Shown piece after piece: positions 7,268-16,404 of a stretch of 64,000 nucleotides of DNA (within the stretch, counting starts at the first letter, position 1; every line of letters starts with the position of its first letter). This DNA is from Microbacterium paraoxydans (GTDB lineage Bacteria > Actinomycetota > Actinomycetes > Actinomycetales > Microbacteriaceae). The stretch lies in contig NZ_LT629770.1 of assembly GCF_900105335.1 (NCBI RefSeq), positions 2,790,001-2,854,000 on the forward strand. The letters run 5' to 3'. The notes beneath the pieces are model-generated. The model searched no databases. It saw only the letters and a list, made by a program, of their open reading frames with translations, and was not told the DNA's origin. A program made the position numbers and the translations under genes.

Positions 7268-9055
7268 ATGACCCCTCTCCGCACCTTCCCGACCCTCGCC
7301 ACCCCGTCCGGCGCCCTCCCCGACGACGCTCCGCACTGGAACAGGCAGCGGCCCTCGCAGATGCCCTCGCATCGCTATCGAGACGTGTACTCCCGTGTCG
7401 CCGTGCCGCTGCAGACGCGGACCTGGCCGAGCGCGCGACTGACCCAGGCCCCCCTCTGGGTCCCCGTGGATCTCCGGGACGGGAACCAGGCGCTGGCCGA
7501 GCCGATGGACCCGGCCCGCAAGCGGCGCTTCTTCGAGCTCATGGTCGCGATGGGCTACAAGGAGATCGAGGTCGGATACCCCTCGGCCTCCCGGACGGAC
7601 TACGACTTCGTCCGGCTCCTCGCCGAGACCGACCTCGCTCCTGCCGACGTGACGATCGTGGTGTTCACGCCCGCGCGGCGCGACCTGATCGAGCGCACCG
7701 TCGAGTCCGTGCGCGGCATCCGGAACCCCGTCGTCATCCACATGTACACCGCCACGGCGCCGACGTGGCGCGATGTCGTCCTCGGCCAGGACAGGGAGGG
7801 GCTGAGGGCGCTGATCCTCACCGGCGGGCAGGACGTGCTCCGCGTCGCGGGAGACCTCGACGACGTCCGCTTCGAGTTCTCTCCCGAGGTGTTCACCCTC
7901 ACCGAGCCGGACTTCGTCCTCGACGTGTGCGAGGCGATGACGACCCTGTGGGACGCGACCCCCGAGCGTCCCGTGATCCTGAATCTGCCGGCGACCGTCG
8001 AGGTCGCGACGCCGAACGTCTACGCGGACCAGATCGAGTACATGCACCGCAACCTCGGGCGTCGCGACGGGGTCATCCTCTCCGTGCATCCGCACAACGA
8101 CCGCGGCACCGGTATCGCCTGCGCGGAGCTCGCCGTCCTCGCCGGCGCGCAGCGGGTCGAGGGGTGCCTCTTCGGCAACGGGGAGCGCACCGGCAACGTC
8201 GACCTCGTGACCCTCGCCCTCAACCTCCACGCGCAGGGCGTCGATCCGATGATCGACTTCTCCGACATCGACGAGATCCGCCGGACCGTCGCGCACTGCA
8301 ACGGCATCGACATCCATGCGCGGCACCCGTATGCCGGCGACCTCGTGCACACCGCGTTCTCGGGCACCCATCAGGACGCCATCCGGAAAGGGTTCGCGGA
8401 GCATCGCGCCCGTGCCGCGGACGAGGGCCGCGCCGAGGGTGACATCGAATGGCGCGTGCCGTATCTGCCCATCGACCCGGCGGACCTCGGCCGCAGCTAC
8501 GACGCCGTGATCCGCGTCAACTCGCAGTCCGGGAAGGGCGGCATCGCGTACCTGCTGGAAGACGCCTATGGGATCGAGCTGCCGCGGCGCCTGCAGATCG
8601 ACCTCGCTCGTCACGTCCAGCGGCGCACCGAGCAGACGGGACACGAGGTCACCGCCGCGGAGGTGTGGGACATCTTCGACGCCGCCTACCTCGCGAGCGC
8701 GGACACGAGACCGCCGAGGCTGCGGGCGGATGCCGACGTCGCGGGAGGGTGCACGACGATCACGCTGCGTGCAGACGGCGTCGAGACGCGGACCCGCCAC
8801 GACGGCGTCGGTCCGGTGGAGGCGCTGGGTACGGCGCTCGCGGAGATCGGTCTGCCCGTCGAGATCCTGAGTCTGCACCAGACGAGCATCGGAACGGGCC
8901 CGGACAGCGACGCGCTCACTCTGATCGAGTACCGCGACGGCGTGCGCTCGGGATGGGCGGCCGGCCGCGACCGCTCCGTGCTGGCGGCGACCCTGCACGC
9001 CGTACGGAACGCGGCGGAGCGCCGCGCCGCGACGACGCCGTCCCGCGAGGTCTAG
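7268..9055 (+). CDS. leuA: 2-isopropylmalate synthase
   Basis: 595 residues, the long actinobacterial LeuA form. It condenses 2-ketoisovalerate with acetyl-CoA, the first committed step to leucine. The TIM barrel has [10 protein letters not shown] near the start and the metal-binding HPHNDRGTG; the C-terminal LeuA_dimer domain (about 475-590) is the leucine feedback site, ending in the [21 protein letters not shown] region. ATG 7268 is chosen because the family begins close to this point; the frame is open further upstream across the leader, but that part is occupied by the attenuator. The stop overlaps the end of csrA on the other strand by four bases. Confidence 0.96.
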   Translation: MTPLRTFPTLATPSGALPDDAPHWNRQRPSQMPSHRYRDVYSRVAVPLQTRTWPSARLTQAPLWVPVDLRDGNQALAEPMDPARKRRFFELMVAMGYKEIEVGYPSASRTDYDFVRLLAETDLAPADVTIVVFTPARRDLIERTVESVRGIRNPVVIHMYTATAPTWRDVVLGQDREGLRALILTGGQDVLRVAGDLDDVRFEFSPEVFTLTEPDFVLDVCEAMTTLWDATPERPVILNLPATVEVATPNVYADQIEYMHRNLGRRDGVILSVHPHNDRGTGIACAELAVLAGAQRVEGCLFGNGERTGNVDLVTLALNLHAQGVDPMIDFSDIDEIRRTVAHCNGIDIHARHPYAGDLVHTAFSGTHQDAIRKGFAEHRARAADEGRAEGDIEWRVPYLPIDPADLGRSYDAVIRVNSQSGKGGIAYLLEDAYGIELPRRLQIDLARHVQRRTEQTGHEVTAAEVWDIFDAAYLASADTRPPRLRADADVAGGCTTITLRADGVETRTRHDGVGPVEALGTALAEIGLPVEILSLHQTSIGTGPDSDALTLIEYRDGVRSGWAAGRDRSVLAATLHAVRNAAERRAATTPSREV

Positions 9056-9303
9056 GGGGTCTGCTTCTCGCGCCCCCGCGCGAGTGCCGCGGAGATCGCA
9101 TCCGCGGCGCTCGCGTCGGTGTCGGCGGCGGCGGACACGTTCTCGGCCACGACGGCCTCGATGATCTCGGTGCGCTGGATGCGGGTCTCGCGCGGGGCCT
9201 TGACGCCGATGCGCACGCTGTCGCCCTTGATGTCGAGCAGCGTGACCTCGATCTCGCCGTCGATGCGCACGCTCTCACCGATCCGCCTCGTCAACACCAG
9301 CAT
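9052..9303 (-). CDS. csrA: Carbon storage regulator CsrA, translational repressor
   Basis: 83 residues. The first 50 are a clear Csr[12 protein letters not shown], then [16 protein letters not shown] with the RNA-binding Arg near position 44. The tail is about 20 residues longer than in enteric CsrA, Ala/Asp-rich, recalling the C-terminal extension of Bacillus CsrA that FliW contacts. CsrA dimers bind ANGGA motifs near ribosome binding sites. fliW is in the same locus at 35975 and the flagellin leader has two ANGGA sites, so the probable job is control of flagellin translation. Last gene of the flbD-flhA operon, four bases after the flhA stop, but with its own -10 box. Confidence 0.95.
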   Translation of the reverse strand: MLVLTRRIGESVRIDGEIEVTLLDIKGDSVRIGVKAPRETRIQRTEIIEAVVAENVSAAADTDASAADAISAALARGREKQTP

Positions 9304-9307
9304 TCGT

Positions 9308-11371
9308 TCAGCCTACTGGTGCGGAGGGGGCGGCCCCCAGCGACGCGGTGGCGGAGTCGCGGACCACGCCGATCGTCTCGATCGTCAGCGATGCGGCCGT
9401 CGCCTCGGTGTAGGAGAGGACCGGGAGGCCGTCGGTCTGCGCCGACACGAGCCGCCGCACGGCCGGGCGCAGCGAGGGCGCGCACACGAGCACCGGTTCA
9501 CCGCCGTCCGTCGGCGTCGCCACGGCCTGCTTGACCGACGCGATCACCGCTTCCATCCGCGGCGGGTCGAAGACGATCTGCGAGCCCTCGTCGCCGGGAC
9601 GCAGGCTCTCCAGCATGGCCTGTTCCAGCAGCGGCGCGATCATGACGACGCGGAGCGTGCCGTCCTCCGCGAAGCGGGAGGCGATGGCCGGGCCCAGCGC
9701 GGCACGGGCGGCCTCGATCAGTCCCTCCGGGTCTGTCGAGACCTTGGCACGCAGCGCGAGCGCCTCGTAGATGCGGCTGAGGTCGTTGATCGGCACACGT
9801 TCGGCGAGCAGCCCCTGCAGCACGCGCTGCACCTCCGCGAGCGACAGCAGCGCGGGGGTGAGCTCCTCGACCGCCGACGGCGAGACCTGCTTGAGCGCGT
9901 CGGTGAGCTGCCGCACGTCCTCGCGGGTGAGCAGCCGGGCGGCGTGCGTCTGGATCACGCTCGACAGGTGCGTGATGATGACGCTCGCCCTGTCGATCAC
10001 CGTGGCTCCCGCGAACTCCGCGCTGTGCCGCATTTCCATCGGGATCCATTTGCCCTCGAGGCCGAACACCGGGTCCAGGGCAGCGGTCCCCGGCAGGCTG
10101 TCCAGGCCCTGTCCGAGAGCCAGCACCGATCCGGTCGGCGCGGTGCCCCGCCCGGTCTCGACGCCGGCGATGCGGATGACGTAGGTCGCCTGGGGGAGTT
10201 CGATGCTGTCCCTGGTGCGCACGGGCGGGGTGACCAGACCGAGGTCGAGCGCGATGCGGCGCCGCAGTGCCTTGACCCTCGCGAGGAGATCGTCGGGGCC
10301 GCCGGTCACCAGGTCCACGATGTCCGGGGCGAGGAGGATCTCGAGGGGGTGCACCCGCATACGCTCGATGAGCTCCTCGGGCTGGTCCGCGGGCACCGGC
10401 GCGGGGGCCTGTGCGGCCTCCGCCTCTTCGCGCTTGCGGGTCGCGGTGATGCGCTGCGCGATGAGGAGCAGCAGGGCGCCGATCACCAGGAAGGGGAGCA
10501 TCGGCATGTGCGGGATGAGTGACATGACGATGGCCGCGCATCCCGCGATGATGAGGGCGTTGCGCGACTGGCCGAGCTGCGTCGACGCGGCCGATCCCAT
10601 CTCGGCCTCGGCGGTCGAGCGGGTGACGATCATGCCGGTCGAGACCGCCATGAGCAGGGCGGGGATCTGCGTGACGAGGCCGTCGCCGATCGTGAGCAGG
10701 CTGTACGTGCTGACGGCCTGGTCGATCGACATGCCGTGCTGGACGAGGCCGATCGCGATGCCGCCGACGAGGTTGATGATGATGATGACGAGTCCGGCGA
10801 TCGCGTCGCCCTTGACGAACTTCGAGGCGCCGTCCATCGCGCCGTAGAAGTCGGACTCGGCGGCCACCTCCGCCCGGCGCTCCCTGGCCTCGGTGTCGCT
10901 GATGAGGCCGGCGTTGAGATCGGCGTCGATGGCCATCTGCTTGCCCGGCATCGCATCGAGCGTGAACCGGGCGCCCACCTCGGCCACGCGCTCGGCACCC
11001 TTGGTCACCACGACGAACTGGATGACGACGAGGATGAGGAAGACCACGGCGCCGATGATGAGCGAGCCGCCCACCGCGATCGCCCCGAACGCCTCGATCA
11101 CCTGTCCCGCGTACGCCTCACCGAGGACGAGGCGGGTGGAGGCGACGTTCAGCCCCAGCCGGAACAGCGTCGCCACGAGCAGCAGCGACGGGAACACCGA
11201 GAAGTCGAGCGGCTTCTTCACGAACATCGACGTCAGCAGGATGACCAGCGCGAACATGATGTTGAGGATGATCAGCACGTCGAGCAGGAACGGCGGCACG
11301 GGGACGACGAGCAGCATGATGATGCCGACGACGCCGATCGGCACTCCGAGCGTGATGAGGAGCTTCTTCAT
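9308..11371 (-). CDS. flhA: Flagellar type III export gate protein FlhA
   Basis: 687 residues from the ATG that overlaps the flhB stop (ATGA). About eight membrane helices occupy residues 1-310, with the conserved LNVASTRLVL segment and the FHIPEP-type loop (ERVAEVGARFTLDAMPGKQMAIDADLNAG region). The C-terminal cytoplasmic half forms the ring that docks export substrates and chaperones. Motive-force-driven export of rod, hook and filament proteins is its established role. The frame is open upstream of 11371, but residues before MKKLLITLG are unlike the family. Confidence 0.96.
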   Translation of the reverse strand: MKKLLITLGVPIGVVGIIMLLVVPVPPFLLDVLIILNIMFALVILLTSMFVKKPLDFSVFPSLLLVATLFRLGLNVASTRLVLGEAYAGQVIEAFGAIAVGGSLIIGAVVFLILVVIQFVVVTKGAERVAEVGARFTLDAMPGKQMAIDADLNAGLISDTEARERRAEVAAESDFYGAMDGASKFVKGDAIAGLVIIIINLVGGIAIGLVQHGMSIDQAVSTYSLLTIGDGLVTQIPALLMAVSTGMIVTRSTAEAEMGSAASTQLGQSRNALIIAGCAAIVMSLIPHMPMLPFLVIGALLLLIAQRITATRKREEAEAAQAPAPVPADQPEELIERMRVHPLEILLAPDIVDLVTGGPDDLLARVKALRRRIALDLGLVTPPVRTRDSIELPQATYVIRIAGVETGRGTAPTGSVLALGQGLDSLPGTAALDPVFGLEGKWIPMEMRHSAEFAGATVIDRASVIITHLSSVIQTHAARLLTREDVRQLTDALKQVSPSAVEELTPALLSLAEVQRVLQGLLAERVPINDLSRIYEALALRAKVSTDPEGLIEAARAALGPAIASRFAEDGTLRVVMIAPLLEQAMLESLRPGDEGSQIVFDPPRMEAVIASVKQAVATPTDGGEPVLVCAPSLRPAVRRLVSAQTDGLPVLSYTEATAASLTIETIGVVRDSATASLGAAPSAPVG
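9310..9315 (-). promoter_or_regulatory. -10 box for a separate, leaderless csrA transcript
   Basis: Read on the minus strand, TAGGCT is followed by six bases (GAACGA) and then the csrA ATG. TAGGCTGAACG is identical to the acpS promoter region. It overlaps the end of flhA and would let csrA be made independently of the flagellar operon. Confidence 0.45.
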
Positions 11372-12459
11372 ACGGTCCTCCGGTAGGGGAGCGAGTGGAT
11401 GCCGCGGGCGGCGCCTCGGCGCCGCAGCGCGTCGACGAACACGAGGACCCGTGCCACGGCGTTGTAGAGGTCTTCGGGGATCTCCTGACCCAGCTCGCAC
11501 GCGGCGTGCAGAGCGCGGGCGAGGGTGATGTCGCGGACGAGGGGGACGCCGGACTCGAGCGCCTTCTCACGGATCCGCTCGGCGATGACGCCGCTGCCCT
11601 TCGCGACGACCCGCGGGGCGGACGTGCCGGGGTCGTATTCGAGCGCGATGGCGATGTGCGTGGGGTTGACGACCACCACGTCGGAGCCGGCGACCGCGGC
11701 GATCATGCGGTTGCGGCTCACCGCGAGCTGACGCGACCGGCGCTGCTGCCGGATGAGCGGGTCGCCCTCGGAGTTCTTGTTCTCGTCGCGCACCTCGCGC
11801 TTGGTCATGCGCGTGTGCTTGCGGTTGCGGCGCATCACGACGAACAGGTCGATCGCGGCGAGCACCAGACCCACGGCGATGGCGGTCTGCAGCAGTGCCG
11901 CGGTGCCGTCCGCCGCGGTGCCGAGCAGCCGGGAGACCGAATGGGCGCCGCTCGCCGTGAGCACGGGCATGAGCCCGGAGATGACGACCCACAGGGCGAG
12001 GGCGATGGCGGCCGTCTTCAGCAGCGCCTTCGCCCCCTCCCACAGCGCCTGCAGGCCGAACACCCGCCGCACTCCGGAGACGAGGTTGAACTGCTCGTAG
12101 CGCCCTGACAGCTTCCGCAGGTGCACGCCGCCCTGCACCACTGCGCCGAACAGCGTCACGATCGCGACCGCGGCCAGCAGCGCGCCCAGCGTGGGCAGCA
12201 CCGAGGCGAGGGCCCGCCCCAGGGCGGCGAGGGCGGCTTCCGGAGAGGGCGCCTGCATGAGCCCGGCGAGGGTCACGAGCTGCTCGGTGCCGGCGGCGGT
12301 TCCCGCGGCGATGGCGGCGGGCATCATGACGGCGGCGGCGCCGATGCCGAGCCACGCCGTGAGGTCCTGGCTGCGGGAGATCCGGCCCTTCTGCCTGGCC
12401 TCCCTGAGGTGCTTCTCGGTGGCCTTCTCGCTGCGTTCGCCGCTGTCCGAGCCGCTCAC
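11368..12459 (-). CDS. flhB: Flagellar export switch protein FlhB
   Basis: 363 residues. The GTG start overlaps the fliR stop (GTGA). The N-terminus is hydrophilic (SEKATEKHLREARQKGRISRS, typical of FlhB), followed by four membrane helices and a cytoplasmic domain. The autocleavage motif NPTH is intact in VVVNPTHIAIALEYD, so the rod/hook to filament specificity switch should work together with FliK. Coupled to flhA by a four-base overlap. Confidence 0.96.
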   Translation of the reverse strand: MSGSDSGERSEKATEKHLREARQKGRISRSQDLTAWLGIGAAAVMMPAAIAAGTAAGTEQLVTLAGLMQAPSPEAALAALGRALASVLPTLGALLAAVAIVTLFGAVVQGGVHLRKLSGRYEQFNLVSGVRRVFGLQALWEGAKALLKTAAIALALWVVISGLMPVLTASGAHSVSRLLGTAADGTAALLQTAIAVGLVLAAIDLFVVMRRNRKHTRMTKREVRDENKNSEGDPLIRQQRRSRQLAVSRNRMIAAVAGSDVVVVNPTHIAIALEYDPGTSAPRVVAKGSGVIAERIREKALESGVPLVRDITLARALHAACELGQEIPEDLYNAVARVLVFVDALRRRGAARGIHSLPYRRTV

Positions 12460-13217
12460 GGCGTCACCCCCTGCATCATGCGGAAGGCCTGGGTGGCGAG
12501 GGCGTCGACGATGCCGGGGAACGCGACGTACACGGCGCCCGCGAGCAGGAGGGTGAGGAGGATCTTGACGGGGAAGCCCATCGCGAAGGCGTTGAGCGCC
12601 GGCGCCACGCGCGTGATGAGCCCGAGCCCGACGTCGGCGAGGAAGAGCACGAGGACCAGCGGGCCCGCGATCTGCACGGCGGCCAGCACCATCTGGGACA
12701 CCCCGTCGACGAGCAGCTCGGTCGGTCCCGCCACACGGAAGATGCCGTCGACCGGAACCGCGTCGAAGCTGCGGGCGAGCCCGGCGAGGATGAGCTGGTA
12801 GCCGCCGGAGGCGAAGAGCAGCGTCAGCGCAGTGAGGTGGAAGAGCCGGGTGAACTGCGCGCCGTTGACCATCGCCGCCGGATCGAAGGCCTGGGCGAGC
12901 TGGAATCCGCCGAACACGTCGATCAGGCTGCCCGCGGCCTGCACCGCGGAGAAGCACAGCAGCACGAGGAACCCGAGCAGGGCCCCGGTGAGGAGCTGGA
13001 TCACGAGTGCACCGAGGAACGCGCCCGTGTCGAGGCTCTCGTACCCCGGCGCGACGGCGGCGCCCACCGCGAGCGAGAGTCCGATCGAGAGCATCGCCTT
13101 CACGCGCACCGGGATCGCGCCGTACGAGAACGGCGGCGCGATCATGATGAACGCCGTGATGCGCACGGCGGCGAGCAGGGTGGCCTCCAGCCACGCGAAG
13201 TCGATCGGGATGAACAC
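12456..13217 (-). CDS. fliR: Flagellar export protein FliR
   Basis: 253 residues, GTG start. Six hydrophobic segments, with family features such as PFSYGAIPVRVKAMLSIGL near residues 30-48. FliR is part of the FliPQR gate of the export apparatus at the base of the flagellum. It follows fliQ by four bases, and its stop is overlapped by the flhB start. Confidence 0.94.
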   Translation of the reverse strand: MFIPIDFAWLEATLLAAVRITAFIMIAPPFSYGAIPVRVKAMLSIGLSLAVGAAVAPGYESLDTGAFLGALVIQLLTGALLGFLVLLCFSAVQAAGSLIDVFGGFQLAQAFDPAAMVNGAQFTRLFHLTALTLLFASGGYQLILAGLARSFDAVPVDGIFRVAGPTELLVDGVSQMVLAAVQIAGPLVLVLFLADVGLGLITRVAPALNAFAMGFPVKILLTLLLAGAVYVAFPGIVDALATQAFRMMQGVTP

Positions 13218-13221
13218 GGAC

Positions 13222-13494
13222 TCATCCGCTCAGCAGCGACGGGATGCGGGCGAACATCTCGTTCGTGAAGGCGATGATCTCGGCGATCATCCAGTTCCCC
13301 GCGATGAGCAGGGCGATGCCCACCGCGACGATCTTCGGCACGAACGACAGCGTCACCTCCTGCACCTGGGTGATGGACTGCAGCAGCGAGATCGCGAAGC
13401 CCACCACGAGCGCGGTGATGAGCATCGGGGCGGCGAGCTTGGCGGCGATCAGCAGGCCCTGGGCGCCGATGTCGAGGACGGCTTCGGGACTCAT
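13222..13494 (-). CDS. fliQ: Flagellar export protein FliQ
   Basis: 90 residues, the normal size, with two membrane helices forming a hairpin and the conserved GFAISLLQSITQVQE sequence between them. Part of the FliPQR export gate. The ATG overlaps the fliP stop (ATGA). The frame is open upstream inside fliP, but only the 90-residue form matches the family. Confidence 0.95.
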   Translation of the reverse strand: MSPEAVLDIGAQGLLIAAKLAAPMLITALVVGFAISLLQSITQVQEVTLSFVPKIVAVGIALLIAGNWMIAEIIAFTNEMFARIPSLLSG

Positions 13495-14300
13495 CCCACA
13501 CCTCCGTAGCTCTCCAGGAGCGCTTTGATGATGAGCCCCCACCCGTCGACGAGGATGAACAGCAGGATCTTGAACGGCAGCGAGATCATGACCGGCGGGA
13601 GCATCATCATGCCCATCGACATCAGCGCCGCGGCCACGACGAGGTCGATCACGAGGAACGGCACGAAGATCACGAAGCCGATGATGAAGGCCGCCCGCAG
13701 CTCCGAGATCATGAACGCGGGGATGAGCGTGTACATCGGCACGCTCGCGGCGTCCTCCGGGTTGTCCTGCCCGGCCATCCGGGTCATCAGCGCGAGGTCC
13801 TCCTCGCGCGTGTAGTGCAGCATCCACTCCCGCAGGGGGGCCTGCCCGACGTCGACGGCCTGCGTGAACGTGAGCGCGCCGTCGATGTACGGCTGCACGG
13901 CGAGCGTGTTGATCTCGGTCAGCACGGGCCACATGATGAACAGCGAGAGGAACAGCGACAGGCCCGCGAGCACCTGGTTCGGCGGGATCGTCGGGAGCGA
14001 CAGCGCGTTCCTCGTCATGGCGAGCACGACGAAGATCTTCGTGAACGACGTCATCATCAGCAGCAGCGCGGGGGCCACCGACAGCAGCGTGATCCCCAGG
14101 AGGGTGAGGATCGAGCCGGACGGGCCGCCGTCGATGCCGTTGATGTCGATCGTCACGCCCTCGCCGTCGTCCGGGGTGACCTCCGCGTGGGCGGCGGTTC
14201 CGGTGAGGGCGACGAGGACGACGGCGAGGAGGATCGCGACCGCGACGAGGACGAGCAGCCGCGAGGCGCGACCGCGATCGACGGCACGGGTCGCGGTCAT
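13491..14300 (-). CDS. fliP: Flagellar export protein FliP
   Basis: 269 residues. A cleavable signal peptide (about 15-38, ending TAAHAE) is followed by a short periplasmic-side segment and four membrane helices with the family's MMTSFTKIFVVLAMTRNAL and PFLVIDLVVAAALMSMGMMM regions. FliP forms a pentamer at the core of the export gate. Its ATG overlaps the fliO stop. Confidence 0.96.
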   Translation of the reverse strand: MTATRAVDRGRASRLLVLVAVAILLAVVLVALTGTAAHAEVTPDDGEGVTIDINGIDGGPSGSILTLLGITLLSVAPALLLMMTSFTKIFVVLAMTRNALSLPTIPPNQVLAGLSLFLSLFIMWPVLTEINTLAVQPYIDGALTFTQAVDVGQAPLREWMLHYTREEDLALMTRMAGQDNPEDAASVPMYTLIPAFMISELRAAFIIGFVIFVPFLVIDLVVAAALMSMGMMMLPPVMISLPFKILLFILVDGWGLIIKALLESYGGVG

Positions 14301-14782
14301 CGTGCGCGCCGGAGGGCCTCGGCGGTCTGCCGCCAGGTGTCGGGGGAGAGGATGGAACCGCGGAGCGGGTCGTTGCGGTGCCGCACGCGGCGACGGAGCT
14401 CCGGTGCCGGGCCGACCGCCGGGGGCGTGCTCGTGAGTGCGGCGGCGGCGAGGATGCGGTCGAACTCGGCGTCGTCGGCCGTGCGGGTGGCCGGCGGGCG
14501 CCCCTCCTCGGACTCCGCGGGCTCCGGCCGCAGGGGCAGCCGGTCGACCACGCTCACACCGTGCTCGGTGACCCCGAGCACGTAGCGGGCGTCATCGGTC
14601 TGCACGACCACGAGCTGCGCCTTGGGGCCGATGCCCTGCCGCCCGAGCACCGTGATCGCCTCGGCGTCGCGGCGCCGCGCCTGGGTCTTCGAGACCCGGC
14701 GCTGCAGGAACCAGAGCAGCCCGAGGACGGCGGCGAGCGACAGCCCGACCCGCAGCGCGAGCAGGAGGTCGTCCAGGGTCAG
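14297..14782 (-). CDS. fliO: Flagellar biosynthesis protein FliO, probable CTG start
   Basis: 161 residues if translation begins at CTG 14782, which overlaps the fliN stop as CTGA. The first 27 residues then form the single membrane helix expected of FliO (hydrophobic from about 5 to 26, ending WFLQRR), followed by a small cytoplasmic domain with VLGRQGIGPKAQLVVVQ. The first ATG, GTG or TTG in this frame is GTG 14650, which would remove the helix and give 117 residues. Since every neighbouring junction uses an NTGA overlap, CTG is my preferred start. FliO assists FliP assembly. Confidence 0.8.
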   Translation of the reverse strand: MTLDDLLLALRVGLSLAAVLGLLWFLQRRVSKTQARRRDAEAITVLGRQGIGPKAQLVVVQTDDARYVLGVTEHGVSVVDRLPLRPEPAESEEGRPPATRTADDAEFDRILAAAALTSTPPAVGPAPELRRRVRHRNDPLRGSILSPDTWRQTAEALRRAR

Positions 14783-15438
14783 GCCTCGACGTTCTCGAGG
14801 ATGCGGGTGATCCGCACCGCGTAGTCCTGGTCGACGACGACGACCTCACCGTGCGCGATCGTGCGGCCGTTGAGCTTGACGTCGGCGGGGGCACCCGCGG
14901 AGCGATCGAGCTCCACGATGCGACCGGGCTCGAGGTCGAGCACGTCACGGACCGCCATGCGGGTGCGCCCGATCTCGACCGTCAGCTCCATCTCGACACC
15001 CGCGATGCGATGCAGGCGGCCGTCGGCTCCGGTCGGACGCGCCGGTCGATGCGTGATGCGGACCGCGAGCCGGCCGATGGTGCGTTCGGTGTGGTCGACG
15101 AGGTCGAAGAGCTGGGTCTGCGGGTCGGCGAACACGGCCGAGGCGTCGCCGACCGCGGCCTCGCCGAGCAGCCCGGGCCCGAGGGCGGTCGCGGCGGCCT
15201 CGAGCGCATCCAGCAGCCGGTCGGTGAGGGGACGGTCCCCGAGGCCGTCGACGAGGACGTCGGCATCGAGGAGCTGTACGGCGAGTTGAGCGCTCGCCTC
15301 GCCCACGAACTGTGCCACGACCGCCTCGCCGGTGTCGCCGGACACCTGGGAGGCGCGGGCGGTGACCGGTGCGGCGGTGGGCAGTCGCGCCGCGAACGCG
15401 GCGGCGACGGCGGACTCGTAGGCGGTGGTGCTGATCAC
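14779..15438 (-). CDS. fliN: Flagellar motor switch protein FliN
   Basis: 219 residues, GTG start overlapping the fliM stop. The last 80 residues are a SpoA (FliN/FliM C-terminal) domain with the family sequence VEIGRTRMAVRDVLDLEPG and DVKLNGRTIAHGEVVVVDQDYAVRIT. The first 130 residues are an extension not found in short enteric FliN; it resembles the middle domain of FliM/FliY loosely, but I see no CheC/CheX phosphatase motif. With FliM and FliG it forms the C-ring that sets rotation direction. Confidence 0.92.
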   Translation of the reverse strand: MISTTAYESAVAAAFAARLPTAAPVTARASQVSGDTGEAVVAQFVGEASAQLAVQLLDADVLVDGLGDRPLTDRLLDALEAAATALGPGLLGEAAVGDASAVFADPQTQLFDLVDHTERTIGRLAVRITHRPARPTGADGRLHRIAGVEMELTVEIGRTRMAVRDVLDLEPGRIVELDRSAGAPADVKLNGRTIAHGEVVVVDQDYAVRITRILENVEA

Positions 15439-16355
15439 GCGGACTCCTGAGCGGGGGCGGTTTCGGGGACGGTGGCGGTCACGACGCAGGCGAGGCGGGC
15501 GCCGGCGCTCCCGACGGCCGCCGTCGCGACCGTCTGGTCACCGACGGTGAGGAGCATCGGGCGGTCGGCGGCGTGCGGCAGGGGCAGCAGGTCGCCGACC
15601 GCGAGGTCGAGCACCTCGCGGGGGAGCACGCTCCGCGGCGCCAGCCGGAGGGCGATCTCGACCGGAGTCGACTCCACCTGGCGGCGCACGAGGCCAGGGG
15701 TCTCGGATCGGTCGGCGTCGGAGGCCCGCACCGCGAACCCGGCGAGCACCGAGGCGGGGAGCATGATGCTCGCCGGCACCGTCCGACCGCCGTGGCGCAT
15801 CGACAGCCGGGCCACGATCACCGGCTCCCCGGCGGCGGCCACCTGCGCGAACTGGGAGCTGTACTGGATGCCGGCGACGGCGACGCCGGCGGGCAGCAGA
15901 CCGTCGAGGCTGCCGGTGAGGTGATCGATCGCGTCGCCGATCAACGACCGGATCAGGGCCTGCTCGATCGGCGTGAACGTGCGGTCCTCGGCGGTGGTGG
16001 TGACCCTGCCGCCGACCATCTGCACGATCCACGACGTCGCGGTCGGGATCGGAACCTGCACGATCAGACGCTCGTCGGAGTCCGGCAGCGCGCACACGAT
16101 CATGGTCGTCGTCGTGGGCAGCGACTGCGCGTACTCGCCGTACGTGAGCATGCCGACGTGCTCGACGGCGATGGTCGCGCGCACGTGGATCTTGCCGCTG
16201 AGCTGGGCCGACCACTGACGGGCGAACGTCTCGAACGCGAGCTCGAGGGTGCGGGCGTGCTCGCGCGACAGCGTCGCCGCGCGTCCGAAGTCGTAGACCT
16301 CGACGTCGGCGGTCGCCGTCTCCGCGCGCACTCGCGAGCGCACGCCGTCATCCAT
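15435..16355 (-). CDS. fliM: Flagellar motor switch protein FliM
   Basis: 306 residues from ATG 16355. GTG 16358 and GTG 16361 are in-frame alternatives directly upstream (GTG GTG ATG). There is no ribosome binding site, and a sigma-28-type -10 box ends eight bases before the first GTG, so an internal promoter may give a leaderless fliM message. The middle domain includes VGMLTYGEYAQSLPTTTTM; the C-terminal SpoA domain includes ALRLAPRSVLPREVLDLAVGD. The N-terminal CheY-binding LSQxEID peptide of enteric FliM is not evident, and no cheY gene is in the window. Confidence 0.9.
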   Translation of the reverse strand: MDDGVRSRVRAETATADVEVYDFGRAATLSREHARTLELAFETFARQWSAQLSGKIHVRATIAVEHVGMLTYGEYAQSLPTTTTMIVCALPDSDERLIVQVPIPTATSWIVQMVGGRVTTTAEDRTFTPIEQALIRSLIGDAIDHLTGSLDGLLPAGVAVAGIQYSSQFAQVAAAGEPVIVARLSMRHGGRTVPASIMLPASVLAGFAVRASDADRSETPGLVRRQVESTPVEIALRLAPRSVLPREVLDLAVGDLLPLPHAADRPMLLTVGDQTVATAAVGSAGARLACVVTATVPETAPAQESA

Positions 16356-16369
16356 CACCACGAACCCGA

Positions 16370-16397
16370 CTATCGGGCGGTGATCGGCGTGCGTTAG
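16370..16397 (-). promoter_or_regulatory. Sigma-28-type promoter P3 before fliM
   Basis: On the minus strand CTAACG begins at 16397 and CCCGATAG ends at 16370; 16 bases separate CTAA and the -10 octamer, as at the other five sites. One mismatch from GCCGATAG. It lies in the 49-base motB-fliM gap, the largest in this operon. Confidence 0.6.
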
Positions 16398-16404
16398 GGG
16401 CGGG

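Noticed and set aside
14297..14650. fliO as a 117-residue protein starting at GTG 14650
   Set aside because: It would lose the single membrane helix that defines FliO, while the CTGA overlap with fliN offers a full-length start.
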